A stretch of 64,000 nucleotides of DNA from Albifimbria verrucaria (taxonomy: Eukaryota > Ascomycota > Sordariomycetes > Hypocreales > Stachybotryaceae). Below the pieces are notes generated by a model. The model worked only from the letters and a program-made list of their open reading frames with translations. It was not told where the DNA came from and did not search any database. The DNA is taken from NCBI GenBank assembly GCA_020081605.1, contig JAHREC010000011.1:3534001-3598000 (forward strand). The letters run 5' to 3'. The first letter of the stretch is position 1. Each line of letters starts with the position of its first letter. Position numbers and translations under genes: made by a program. Below, piece after piece: positions 35,421 through 48,300 of this stretch.

Positions 35421-36928
35421 ATGTCAGGCTCTTCTTGGACTTCGTTGCCGCCGGAGATTAGGCTACAAATACTGGAGGTAGTCTCGCTCCAGGGGTCTCG
35501 GGGCTCCGGTGCGGCTGTCTGCTCAGAATGGAAGACATTCATTGAGCCGCAGAATTTCTACCGACTAGAATTACAGGTATCATGCCTGGAGCAACTTCCC
35601 CATATGACCACTCGAACTGCAGGTCTTGTTCGTCAAATTCGGCTAAATATTGAGCTGCCACGATACTCATGTCGCTCTTGTGAGTGGCCTGAATCAAGAT
35701 CGCGGAGGTCGCAGCATAGCGCCATCTTCAGAGCCTCGATACATAAATTGTTTACTATCTTAAGTACTTGGAAAGTGACAGACCGCTTCGTGTTAGAGCT
35801 TAACGCCTTCTCACCTAGCGACTCGGAGCACTGGTTCAAAAATAATTGCATTGGAGTAGGTGCCCAAATCGATGGAGTATCTGAGCAACAGCAGCAGCAG
35901 CAGCAAGCAGCTCCCATCAGATGGCATGACCCAAGCCACTCCTGGATTGATGGCCGGCAGATAAAGAGTCCCTCCGCAGACGCTATGTCACGTCTCTTTG
36001 GGCCGATATGCTTGAGTCTCCCGGAGAGCATCCCGGAGGTCAACGCAGTGACGTGGCTTGTCATACGTCGAGAATTTCGGCGGCAGATCATACCGCCAGT
36101 TCTGAGGCTATTGCTACAGAAGCTTCCTCGGCTACAAACTATGGTCTACGAGCCCTGGCGCGCTTGCCGCCGCAACTGGAAGATTGCGTGTGATGAGGGT
36201 ATGTTGAGGTACCAGCTATTTGATCGACGCCCTAATCATTTGCTTGCAGAATTGGCATCCGTAATTCAAGACGCTCTGCCGAGTCACGTCGAAATGCTCT
36301 CAATCTTCGAGGATCCCAATTATGAGCTTGTGTCGGCAATGCGCCGCGATCCTCTGTTCGAGCAAGTTATCGATGATAACATGACCGCAAGTACCGAGCT
36401 AGCCAGAGCCCTGTTGTTGAGGAGTTGTGACCTCAGACATCTCTCAGTCTCTTTCATGATCGATGCCCAACAAATTTTGGACTCTTTGCAGTCGACTCAT
36501 TGCTGCCACAAGTTACGATCGCTCAAACTCACGGCCTCCATCCTCAAAAGAGAATCCCAGAGTACGATTGCTTCTTTCTTTTGCGGCGCGAGCTCATTTC
36601 CACAAGAGATGAAACAACTTGAACGATTGATACTTTGGAACAGCAAGCGAGGAGATGCATGTGCGCTCATCTATCAAAGGGACAGATCAAGCCAGCTAGC
36701 TACTCTGACGTGGCGCGGAATATGGCATTTTGAGCTGAATCACGAAGTGGTAGAATCCTGGGGAAGGTTGACCCAGATTTATCCCTCCGAGTCGAGAACG
36801 AGCAGCTACAAGCAGTCATCAAACACAACGGTGATGCCATCTACCACTTACGTTTACCAGGAGGAGTTATCGATCCAGTCTCTATTCGGCAGCTACGACA
36901 GGAAGCATTCGTGGAAGAAGAGGGCTGA
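35421..36928 (+). CDS. F-box protein of the fungal DUF6546 type
   Basis: Probable substrate-recognition subunit of an SCF ubiquitin ligase; the target is unknown. The N-terminus WTSLPPEIRLQILEVVS is an F-box (residues 6-22) followed by CSEWKTFIEPQNF. The rest fits the large fungal F-box/DUF6546 family, with LNIELPRYSCRSCEWPESRS and ELNAFSPSDSEHWFKNN. A CAG-encoded run of seven Gln lies near residues 156-162. No intron is seen. One C is missing in the run at 36783-36785; without it the last 65 codons are shifted and the frame ends at 36983. With it the family-like C-terminus RVENEQLQAVIKHNGDAIYH followed by LRLPGGVIDPVSIRQLRQ is restored and the stop is at 36926. Corrected length is 502 residues. 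It stands alone between long non-coding stretches. The family name is from memory of its pattern. Confidence 0.83.
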
Positions 36929-39900
36929 TGAAGGATTTTCTTGTTGGCTCCTTATCTATTTCTTGTTGGAAAAAGACATGTAGGTTGTCACTTGGGATAG
37001 GCATAGCGATAGACGGAAGATTATCATGCAAGAAACCATCCAAGTCAGATTTGTGACGAGAAGCAAAGCGTAGGGAGTAGTACAACACTTCTGGCTTCGA
37101 ATTGGCAATGTTCCCTACGTCCTTACCCTCGGCAGTAGTGCCTCTTTGCCATGTGTACGTATTTTGGTAGTTCCGTTAGAGATATGTCTCCTTCCTTCCT
37201 TCAGCATGATTCAAGGTCGAAAGTGCCAGGAAGACCCTGGCTAGGGTCTTGAGACGGACGTAATGGTACGTGAGTTCTTCTATTTCTATCATCGTTAGTT
37301 TGACTTTTTGCTTCTCCAATATTTTCTTCTCTATTCCTTTCTCCCCAACTCTTTTACTGTAGTACAGTACCGGTACATAACATGCCCTTCTTTTTTGTTA
37401 CCAGGACATCCCGCGACACCCATTCCTAACTACGGTACAGTGGCATCCAGCTTTCCAGGCGCCAGTTTCAATATTACTGCAATGCACGCACATCAGTCAG
37501 GACGTAATAAAAAGTTCCACGCTGCGTTCATGCAAGGACGATGTATCAACAAAGCTCGTGACAAGAATAGACATACTGCCTACTCTGTGCCATGGCCATG
37601 GTAGCGTCTAGACCAGAACTACCAAATAAGAATCTTATCACGTAAATTCAAAGAACAAAAGGCTTGTTTTTCGTAAAAAGATTTTTTTATTATACGGTAC
37701 TGTACAGTACATACGTATTCCTGTTCTGGATATACACCATGCCACTGAGTCACATGTGTCCATCAGATTGCCGCCCCTATGTACACGCCTCCGCGATAGC
37801 CATGAAGTTGTCCTTCAGTATCAGTCAAGCTGCACAAGACCCTAGACGGCACAAGCTCTTCCAGCCCGGCATGTGACAGAGGCCAGTGCCAGACCTGCAA
37901 TTGGGGCGGAAGTGGCCGAGTTTCACGGCTTCTCATTGTGCTCAGACAGGGGAGCGGACTGTGCTCCTACGAAAGTCAAAAAACAAAATACAGACTTCCT
38001 GCTTCCCGTGGCCGACATGTGAAGGCAGGGTCCAAGTTAACCGCAGGTTGACCGCAGCATGACACCTCGCGTTCAACGTGGCTTGCTGTGGCTCCACCAG
38101 CGCCCGAGTCTGAGACTTCTCTGGCAACCCGACCGCGCGCAGGCTGGCAGCTCGTCCGCGCGATGTGTGAGGACTCCTTCTCTCCGACGGCAAACGAAGG
38201 CTTTGTTACGTTTGCACATCGCAAGCCACAGGGACTGATGACCGGCGCCACCTTGAACCCCTTCGATGAGGTTCAGATACTTCAGTGACATTCAAAGTCA
38301 TGAAAAGAAACATGGCCATAGGTCGCAAGGATCAAGACTCAGACGGGTCGCCGTCACGGCATATTCATGATGTGATTCTACGGCACTGCCCCCTCGGTGT
38401 CTCTTGGCAGACCTGCATATGGGAAGCTCATCGCAAGCGCCCTGAGATCCCGTCTTGTGTGCCGAGGGAAGCTGATTCAGACCCGGGAGCAACAAGGTCT
38501 TCCCGGCCCCAAGCTCCACGTGGTAGTTACCGGACCGGCGGTGATGGGCATGGTCACGGGCCAGAGTATCTTCGCCTCTGGCGTTAATCTCAGAGCCAGT
38601 CGGGCTCCAGTATTTTAAAGTTCCTGACTGGCACACCTTGCGAAATGGTCCCTCGATTCAGGAAACGGGTGTGATGGAGGCAGATCTGACAGCCATTTTG
38701 GTGGAAGGTCACGCGCATTGCCGTTTTTTTCTCCCTCTCTCTTTGATGGAGAGTTCGGGCCATCGCCGAACTATCTGTTGACGTCTCGTAGATCTGCCGT
38801 CTGCACATCACGTCGGCATGACAGGTTGATCAGCGTGAAGGCTTGGCTATATGATTCGTGACGCTTTCTTGTGTACTATACAATATTTTACTCGTAACTA
38901 AACGGATCCCCATTATATGTAGCTTCATCAGTGGCTATCACGGTGAAGAGGGTGTGAAGAGGCTGCATCTAGCGGAGACTGATCTATTATTCCACGAGGT
39001 GGAAGACCCATATACTGGGGAAATATTGCATCTAGGCGTCGGGAAAAATTCTAGAAGATACTAATTGAGTCATGAAATACGAAGCAACCTCGCAACAAAG
39101 ACGCCCATAGCTTCATCCACAGCAAATATAGCGAAGACATACGGGTTGCTTCGCTTCAGCGATAGAGTTCGCCCGGCACCTTCTAGCGTGCTTCTAGAAG
39201 AACCTTCGGTTACTCGAGGTCTTGAGACATACCCAGAATCTGTTGATGGTCGGAAAGGTGACAATACTACGCCGCTTCAGAACCATGGCCTTTACGGTCT
39301 TGGCTGTGGTGTGAAGAGTTAAACGTCGTTGCAGAGGCCCCACCCCGTAAGCATGTTAGGCCATGCGTAGCCTTTTCACGGCGGGCCTTTTTCGCGATTA
39401 CTATACCGAAAGCACGGTTTACCGAGTATTACCGGTCCGATACATAGACCACCTTTTGCCGGTCGTTTAGCGGTAGTGCCGTCGGAAAGCGTATGGTAGG
39501 ATCTGGTCAGAACCTTGTACAGGCCCTAGGGAACGGTTTGGGCGAGTGCTCGGCCAGCCGGGCTGATGGTCTATAAGATTAGTTCTGACGGCTCGGACGC
39601 TACTAGTCGCGAATTGGCAGGTATGGCCAATGGATATTGAGAATGATTTAATCGATTAAATCAAATAAAATGGTTTTTGCAATAGATTAGCTTGGCACGA
39701 CTTATATCACTCGGAAGACGCTAATGTCTCCCTCTTCATTTCGGGCCATAGCCAACAACCATCGAGACGATGCGGAATCTCCCGGAAAATGTGGTGGCCA
39801 TGCTCGCGAGTCACCTCCACCGGGCTGGTTTCGCAGGGTCTGCCTCGGAACATCACCGAGGCCTTGGGTTTAAGGCTAGATAGGCACCTGCAATTACCAA

Positions 39901-42900
39901 ACCCCAGAATGGAGCTATCCCCAGAAACTGGGGAAGGCTCAGTTGAAACCAAGAACCGTTCAAGCCATCGCATCCAGGTTGGCAGAACCCTGTTCTTGCT
40001 TGCAATGGAAGAAGCCGGCCGGTGGGATGGTGACCCTGGACCTCTCGCTCACGAGGAAACAGGGCAACGCCCGGCACAAACCACGGGCCTCATTTCCGGA
40101 GACAGGCAACGTAGAGACCAGCTGATGGTGCAACAGGGGCGCATGCTAGATAGGGCGAAGGTGTCACAACGAACCGGTTTTGACCCAAAGTCTATGGGAA
40201 GGTGGTGGTGTGGGGATATGAAGTGCAGTCCCACGTGTGTGAAAGGCTTCTAGAAGCCTTGTACTTGGCTTCCTCGAACTGCCGGTTTCGGAACAGCGCC
40301 ACTGATGAGTTCATCTCCGTTGGAAGGCAGCAGGTTGGGAGGAGATCGCTGGGAAATGGGTGGATGGGTGGGTGGGATTGCCAAGCATCCACTGGTGCGG
40401 TTGGTTGTTGGTTTGTTTTTGGAGCGTTGGCATGGAGAGAGGGTGTGGTGTGGTGGGAGGAGACTTTTAGCCTAGCCAACATGGTGTGGAGGTGAGCAAA
40501 GACGTAATGGATAATTCCAAGGAACCGCATCCGACCAAGACAGCCTCTTCAGCTTAGCAATGCCATCTCGGCATTCTTTGACGGTATATGCAGCCCAAAA
40601 TTCGTGGGAATGTTTAAGGCCAAGAGGTAAAACGCCGCATGCAGGCTTGACACCCTGCACAGGCGTGCCATGCCGTGCCCCTGGGAAACTCCGCAACGTC
40701 TGTCGGAGCGAGCGAGCAAGCTTGGTGTTTTCCAGGGTGTTTGAGTCCCACACGAAGGAGCCTCAAGTGATCCCCAGCAATTGCGTCAGAAGGAGACCCG
40801 TTCGTGGAGTCCAAAGGCGAAGGACCCACAAGTGATGATGGCCTCTGTCGATGCCTCGATAACGGGGTTGCATATGACGAAAGGACCTGTTGGCCATAGC
40901 CAGCGAGCTGTTCTGCCTCGAGGGCGATGAAAATCAGTAGGGCAGGGCGCGCATGACTTTGTTTACGTCGACGGTCGCGTGCTGTGTCAGGTCCGAAGGA
41001 AGGACGGGGAGCCGTAGGCGCCAGCATCGAAGGAATGGCGGTAGCATCGATGTCTTACCGATAACCAGAAACCCCACGTTGGTTTTGGCGATGATCTGGG
41101 GAAGGATTTGGGAGAGCGGCGGCCGAAAACGGCAAATAGAGGGGCACAAGACGCAAAGGCTCCCTCCCCACTTCGGGCCACCCCGGATTATGACGTCGAC
41201 CCAATCTCGATGTCTTTCTTGCTGGGTTGATCGACGCATTTTTCCCCTGTTTCTTTTTAATCTTTTGATTTTTCCCTCCGTTTGATGTCCACCCTCGGCC
41301 CATTCAGAGTCATGCTCTGACGGCAAGCCTGGTAGCCTCGCGTCATATTTCCCCAGCCCTGGGTGGTCCTGCTGATCTAGACCGGCAGCCTTGCCGGTCC
41401 TCCATGACAAGGGACAAGACGCAGAGAAAGGGACTCCTGACTCCACAAGGATCAACGACGACGCAAAAAGACATGCTTTCTCTGTCTTTGCTTGGAGATG
41501 AATGGTTGCTTTGCGGATGGACAGATGGCTGGGGGCGTGGAAGGAGAAACAAGAAAGGCAAAAGATAGAACATGTGGATGGGCTGGGGTTTGATTATTCT
41601 TTTTCCTTTATTTTTGATTGTTTTATTGTTTTAATCTTTTATATACATTCTCAATTAATTCATCAAATCCGCTTTGGTTCTGAATCTCTCGATCGTCACG
41701 GGATGGTCCCGTGTCTGTTCTCAGCCTTGTTTGGTTGGTTTTTGCTTTTGTTGATTAATATTTTATTTATTTTATCATCTTTTTCCCGTGTCTTTCTTTT
41801 TCCCAGTTAAGATTGCCAGGAGACTTGCCTTAGATCCCTGAGCCAGGAGGCACCGTTGGTAGCAGAATTTGCCGGCCTGACGTATATGGATCGATGCTTC
41901 GCGCCGTCGACTTCCTGACCTCCCATGGCCGTGCGTTTGCCGACTGGATGCTGCATCCCCTTCCCGCAGCCACATCGGCAGTTTGCAGCAAGACCCGAAG
42001 GGAGGGAGGCGGGGCCACTGTCTGAGTGGCTGCTCTTTTTTCTCTCGTTTCTTTTTGTTCCCGCGGGCCGTGTCGTCGTGTGTTTTGGTTTGCCCAGGCT
42101 GGCAGCCACGGCAAACCCTGGCATTTCTGCATCGTATTGTGTGAAATCAGTGCCTGAGCTGCAGCCCTACTAAAAGTCGGTGAGCCGCGTCGATGCGCCC
42201 TCTGGGTGCCACGACAGCCAGCCAGGGTTGCACCGTGGCTGTGAAGTGCAGCCATGGATTCGGGTGCTGTGTGCTGTGTCGCGTCGCATCACGGTGGTGA
42301 TGGGATGGTGTGTGGGTGTGGGTGGTACCTTGCTGTGGTTGGGTGCGTGGTGGCGCTTGAAGAATAGGCCAAGGGTGTGACCAGACATGCATCTTCAGAT
42401 TGATTCACCAGACACACTTGTCGCCCATTCTCGTGCATATGACTGGTCCGTTTTTCATTTCCTTTTCTACTCTATGTGCTTCGCGGCCGGGTCACGTTCC
42501 GCGGTACGAAGCCACCATCCTAATCCAAAACACCCCAACCGCAAGTTGGGCTTGGAAGAAAAAGAAACGGGGATGTGTAACAGTCAATGGATTTTTATTT
42601 TTATTTTTTCCTTCCTCCTTTCCCTCTTCACGCCCTTGAACAGTGGCGGTCAAGCTCAGGGCAAAAGAAAAGCACAGCACGAAAAAGCAACGCGAGCTTG
42701 CAAGCCAACCCCGTGTGTGATATCCCATCTATCCAGCATGTGCCAGCTGATGCTTCATCTCTCGATCTGCTTCCGATGCGGAAGTCGTAAAGCTCGCCAA
42801 CACAACCGATCAGCAAACGTTGACCAACGCATCTTCGCATCCCTACTACGTTGCTTTCCTCCTCCCTCCCTTTTCTGCCCCCTCCATCTTTCACCACGCC

Positions 42901-45900
42901 CCAAATTGGGTTTGACATGCTCGAGCCCAAAATCTCGTACTATAGCAAACAAGGTGTAGCGATCCGTATCCTAACGTAGCCGCAAAGCCTATCGTCTAGA
43001 GCAGATGTTTCGGAGGCACGCTCGGCCGAGCAATTAACCCTAATATGCAAGTCTCAACTAAAGCCGTGTGGAATTTGTCCGCGGCACCTCGCCTCGCTCT
43101 CCAGGTGAGAAAAAAAACAAGCCACACCGCGGACAGATGGAGCCCGCCAACGGTTTCACGGAGCATCGGTGCTGTTGCTGGGTGTAAGTGGCCGTTTGTT
43201 TGTGTCAGCTGTCTCAATCCCCATCCATGGGCTTGCACTGATTGACATGCACGACGACATAAAGACCTTGTGACGAATGACATAACCTCCAACGACCCAT
43301 ATCCCTTTGCCCATGGTTCTCAGCCTTGCGCCGCTAAGGGGAAAAGGAACAAACATCTCCGCATGACTCTGATCCGCAGCGACGGCCCTATCCCGTCGAA
43401 GCTTTGAGGCTCGACTCATGCCGATAGTTGATCATTGCGTCGTGAGCATGGGGGTGCAGCTGGTATAACCGAGGATGCGCAACATGGATGAGGTCACAAA
43501 GGATGGCGATATAGGGGTCTGTAAGACGTCAATTGTGCTATTTGCCGAGGCAGCTGCAAAAAATCTCCCATCTTTCGCCTCCGGGTGGGAACACAAGCAT
43601 TCGTAGGCGATGGTTCGTTGCAGCTCTGTTGAAGCTTCCAGAGCTGGACCCTCTACGACGTATACTTCGAGCCCCATGGGATATTTAGCCCCATGGGATA
43701 TTTTGCCATCCGGGTTTTACCATGCCTCATCTAGCCATATTTGCCCATAGTGAAGCTCTTCATGGAGCTTGTGTAAGTAGCTGAGCTCCAACGGCAATAA
43801 CATCCGGCCAATCACAGGCCGGTGCTTGCCGTCAACCTTTTCTCGGGCATTCCAACCCCAGCCCTCTGCCCATTGCACTATATCACGATCTGAAGATCAC
43901 CTTGAGCATAACCTTGTCCAAAACTGGGGTCTTGCGCTGCCGTCGACCAAAGCGGGCCAGCAGCGATCTTCCTCTGCCGAGCAATGCTACGGAGCTCCTA
44001 TCCGGGTGGCACAGGAGCCAGTCAAACGACTCTGTTTTCCCCATCCCGGTCCACAAGTCCTGAATTGGCCCGTGTCCAAGACCACGCTTTGTGTCATAGC
44101 TGGGGAACAGAACGGTGATGTGCAGGTGGATGATGTGTATTCTGAGAAAGAAAGGGGACAATTGTCCACTTCGTATTACAGGGTTGATTTTCCCTCTCGC
44201 CTATGGGACGCGTAACACACTGAGTCTAGGATTGGACTATCTGGGGAGAAAAGTGGCAAGTGGTGAGCAAATAAACAAACAAACATGAAAACTCATGATG
44301 CTATTGTAAATTAAGAGAGCAATAAAGATACATAGGATCGTCGCAGAATTAACCAAAAATGATCCGACTTTCTTTCTTTTTTAAAAAAATTTTTTTTTTT
44401 AATAAATGGTCTGAAAAATAATGATAATTAAATATTCAGAATAAATTATAACCCGTGTCATGCACCACAGACAGCATTGCGTACCTTTGGAGCGAATCCC
44501 TGGAGAGTCTATAGTCTGCATTCCAAAAATGATGCGCGTCATAGGCATCAGCTTCTCGTTCGCATATGCTGCTCGTCCCAAGGCAACGGGTCCGCTGGCC
44601 GTTGTCGTCCGGTTCAAACCCCGGAAAAGACCTACAAGGAATGCGGCAGGCCTGACCACTTTGAGCCGTCTTCTCTGTCCACGAGGTATCGTCGACAACG
44701 GCCCCGGGTGAGCCGAACAACGGAGCTCGCTCGCGAAACCCAGTCTCGCCGTCGCTTATAGAAACTAACCGTGGTTGGGTTGAGGCTTGGTCAAATGTCC
44801 AAACCCCTCCCTCACCCTCACCCTCACCCTCGCCATCACCCGATATTAGCCCTGCCCACTTTGTCACGATTCAGCCGCCAGAGCCATGCTGCATATTACC
44901 AACGACGCACAGAAGAGGAAAAACAACCCCGAGCTTTAGTTTCCTCTTGCTCCACAAGGGCCTCTTCATCAGCTGGATCCTCCCAGGAAGGCAAACCCAA
45001 ATGCCAGCGAGCGGCTGCATGTATTCACTCTCACCTCGCCTGGCTTCGAGGCATTTTGCTCCGAGGGTGGAGCCCAGGGACCCTTGACTGCATGTTTCCT
45101 CTGGAATCACGACATTGACAAACCTTTCCCAGAGAGGCATTGTACTGTATGCAATTGAGGTTTTTATTTTACTTTGTTTCTGGGTCTCTGTATCCCCAGC
45201 TGCCCGACCGTTGAACCATCTTTAGGCTTCATCTCCCCGCGTTCTGTGATCACCCATCAAAGCTTCCTGTGAAGAGCCATGGACCTTTTTTAAACTTCAG
45301 CGGGAGGCGAGATATCGACAAAGCCATTCATTCATTCATCCATTCATCCTCGGGCCGCACAAGCATACGCAGGGCCGTGGCCGTGAACATGGACGAAAAT
45401 CACACGGAAACTACAGGCTCCGTGTGTCCACACATCTTCCCCTCCTCACCCCTACCCCCTCCCAAGTAAACGAGGCCAGATCGGTCCGACGGTAGGCAAT
45501 GCATACTCCACTTCCCAGGCTGCTGTTGCAGAAAATATACCCTGTCAAACTGTGTAAGACTCACTCGTTCGTATGCGCCTGGAAAGTATCTCATCTTGTC
45601 TGCTTTCACATGGTTTGCTTTTGGACAAGTCCAGTTGCCTAAGGCTCTTGCATTAGCATCAACGCTTTCTTGTCATGGGTCCTCGGCCCTTGGACCTTGC
45701 TTGCTGGCTCACCTGTACAGTACGCCATAAACTCCCTCACCGCTACGCAACATCAGCAAATTATTTTGAGACCCATCAAGTACACTTGCAATTGTCACAG
45801 AGCGCGAGGAGAATGTAAAGCGTGTGGACGAATCAGATTTTACTATGTTTTTCAAGGGGAAGCCCTTTCTCTATCGAGGCCAGTGGCCTTTTTCCCACTA

Positions 45901-46540
45901 CTTTTCCCTTCGTCTCTCGACTCCCTCTTCTCGCAGGAGTCTTTTATCGTAGCTCTCAAGCCTCCTCTCCACCTTTGCTCCACTTTTTGTCTTCGCCCAT
46001 TGCTTTTCCTTTCGTAGACTGCTCTTGCAAGTCTGTCATGAAGCGTTCCGTGCGTGAGGTTGCCCTGTGTCGCGCAAAGTCTTCTCTCTCCTTCGCTAGA
46101 GTACACACTACCATTTTACGCTCGAAGCGCAGAACCAACAAGTAAATACCAGTAAAAAAAAAAAAGCAAAACACGCTCAAAAGAAGCCAGAAGTCCAGAC
46201 CGTGGTATCTTCGGAAGAGCAACGCCGTCCAGGTGCAGATGAAAAAATAGCAGTGCTATGATGAAACAAAAACATTATAAGGCACGCAAGGATGAGAGTC
46301 CTTTTGCGTGCCCCGAGCGCGTCTAGGGAGTTTGTGGCTCTCCAGCAACGCGCCCAAGCTCGTCGAGTAATAATTAGACGAGATGGCTGCGCGTGCAATA
46401 GCTCGTGATATCATGCGTCATTCCCAAAATGCTTTCTTGGGACTCGCCAAAAACGTACACGGTATAGTCTATTGTGACCATGACCAGATCGGGTATATGC
46501 AATCGATGTGTTGCGGTAGCGTAAAGGTTAATATGGTTGC
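36929..46540. other. Gene-free stretch, 9.6 kb
   Basis: No frame on either strand shows recognisable protein content, even allowing for frequent single-base losses. Base composition is ordinary, with C/T-rich and poly-T tracts (for example 41590-41790, 42590-42640 and 44370-44405) and a CCCTCA-type run at 44810-44832. Scattered GTACNGTAC motifs occur (37360-37380 and 37690-37710). Confidence 0.5.
44810..44832. repeat. Short CCCTCA tandem run
   Basis: About three and a half CCCTCA units, ending ccctcg, in non-coding sequence. Confidence 0.7.
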
Positions 46541-48300
46541 TCACCAGCCCTTGGAGTGGTAGCCATTGAAGGCCTCCTTGTTGAAGTACTGGTTCCAGCT
46601 AGAGGCGTTGACATCCTCCACCTTCTTCATGCAGGCCTTCTCGGGAAACTGCTTAAGGTTGGCCACATCATGCGAAGTGTGGCGGCGCTTGAGAACAGCG
46701 TTGGCAGTCGACGACTTCTGCTGTCGCTCCCAGAGGAGGTGGCGACGCAGAGACTCAGTCAGCTCGGTTGCCAGCATGTTTCGCCGGGTGGTGCGGGGTG
46801 AAAGAGCAGCCTGGATTTGGATGGGGCGCAAGGCGCAGCAATGGGCTGGGCAGTAGATCGGGGTGCCTCAATGATGGGCTTCAGAGTAGACTGGCGCATG
46901 CCCTTCATCATAAGAGGGGCATCGTCGGAATCATTGGGAGATACGCCCAGAGAAGGCACGTTGGAAGTGCGTCGGTTAATAGCCGAGGTCGACTGCGAAG
47001 CCTGGTTGCCAAGGGCCCTGGCGCGGTCACTCTGAGCAAGCATGAGGGTGATGAGGAGGGGCGGGACTTGAGGTTGGCCTTGGAGGGAACGCGCTGGAAG
47101 AGGTTCTCATCCATGCTAGACTTGCCACTCTCCTCAACGGAATCTTCCCACTCGGAAGAGGAATCGTCGTCATCAATGGCGCTCTCGTCAACGTAGTCGG
47201 TGTCGGAGTCAATGGCGGCCTCGGACTCGATGGTGCGGGTGGTGACGTTGTTGCTGAAAGAGGCCTGCTTCTTGGCCCGGTTGAAGGGAGTGACGGAGCT
47301 CTTCATGGAGCTATCCTCTTCAGAGGAGCCGCCAATCTGGAAGGTGGGCTTCTTGGGGGCGATGACCTTGGGAAGTTGACGAGAGTCGAAGCTGTGACCC
47401 TGCTCGCTCGAAGAGCACGACGCACCGAGAGCGAACATTGGCTTCTTAGACTGAACATGCTTCGGGGCGGGCGACGAGGCTGGCTCGGGGATGGAAGTGT
47501 CCCGTCGAGCAGAAGGGTGTGAAGTGGGCTGGGAGGTGGGGATCTGGGAGGGCGAGAAGCCGCGAACGACAGTGGTGCGTGGCATCATGACGGGAGAAGG
47601 TTGCGAGTCTGCTTCTGAGACCTGGTCCGACTCCTTAGATGGGGACTGTGAATCGGTGGTGGTTGATCCCGATCGCTCCAGAGTGGGAGCAGGAATAGGC
47701 ACCTCCTTGCGAGAGACCACTGAGGGTCTGGCTTGGGTGGGTGCTGAGAGAGGAGCCTTGTCCTTGACGATGGACACGATCATCTTCTCGAAGTCGTCGG
47801 AGCTGATGTGGCGGTCGCGCTTGCTGCGGCTGCTCATGGAAGAGTCTTGCCTTAAGATTCTGGGACGAGCGATCTCTAAAGGGGCGGATACGGAGGTGAA
47901 CTCGACGGCCTCGTCGTCTGCTAGTGACTCGACGCTACCGGAGAGCTGGGGTACTTCTTGTAACCTGAAGTCGGTGGGGATGTTCTGAGGGAGGTGGTGG
48001 CGTCGGAAATAGGGTTTGTGGTGTTTGCGGTCGCGACGAGCTTCTCCTCGTTCTCGATGAGCTGCTCTCGTTGCCAGAGCCTCCAGCTGAGGTTCTCTAG
48101 TCTTCGGCCTTGTTCGACGGAGTCTGCACAGCGTGAAAAGACTGCGGTGTTTGTGTTAGCTACGAGGCGTAGGGGCACCGATGGCTAGGATGTGCCTTAC
48201 CAGTCCACATGCTATACAGGTTGGCAGGGTTGGCGGTGTCCACCTTGTGAATGACGTTGGCGTCCACGGTCAAGACGGGCGTGTCTAAGCGGTAGGGCAT
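46541..48300 (-). CDS. AreA-like N-domain / DUF3295 regulator (Mks1-like)
   Basis: Fungal regulatory protein with a short conserved N-terminal box shared with AreA/Mks1 (PF08550, formerly DUF1752) and a C-terminal DUF3295. Yeast Mks1, with the same N-domain, is a negative regulator in nitrogen and retrograde signalling; that this protein does the same is inference. Exon 1 is 48300-48201 (MPYRLDTPVLTVDANVIHKV), the intron 48142-48200 and exon 2 48141-46541. The N-box spans the intron: NLYSMWT, then VFSRCADSVEQGRRLENLSW. A Ser/Pro-rich middle with KKPMFALGAS and KKPTFQIGGSSEEDSS repeats and acidic tracts follows. The end is TTRRNMLATELTESLRRHLL with NQYFNKEAFNGYHSKGW. No GATA finger is present. 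Breaks: one base each near 47950 (G), 47057 (C run) and 46829 (C run). Corrected length is 567 residues. Confidence 0.87.

Noticed and set aside
42387..42959. 190-codon open frame on the plus strand
   Set aside because: Runs through T-rich and C/T-rich tracts; the apparent hydrophobic stretch is translated poly-T, not a membrane segment.
44600..44632. ggttcaaacccc, resembling a tRNA T-loop
   Set aside because: The bases on either side do not form a proper 5-bp T stem around a 7-base loop, and no acceptor, D or anticodon arm can be drawn upstream.
44810..44832. CCCTCA repeats as a possible telomere
   Set aside because: The unit is CCCTCA rather than CCCTAA, there are only a few copies, and it lies inside the contig.
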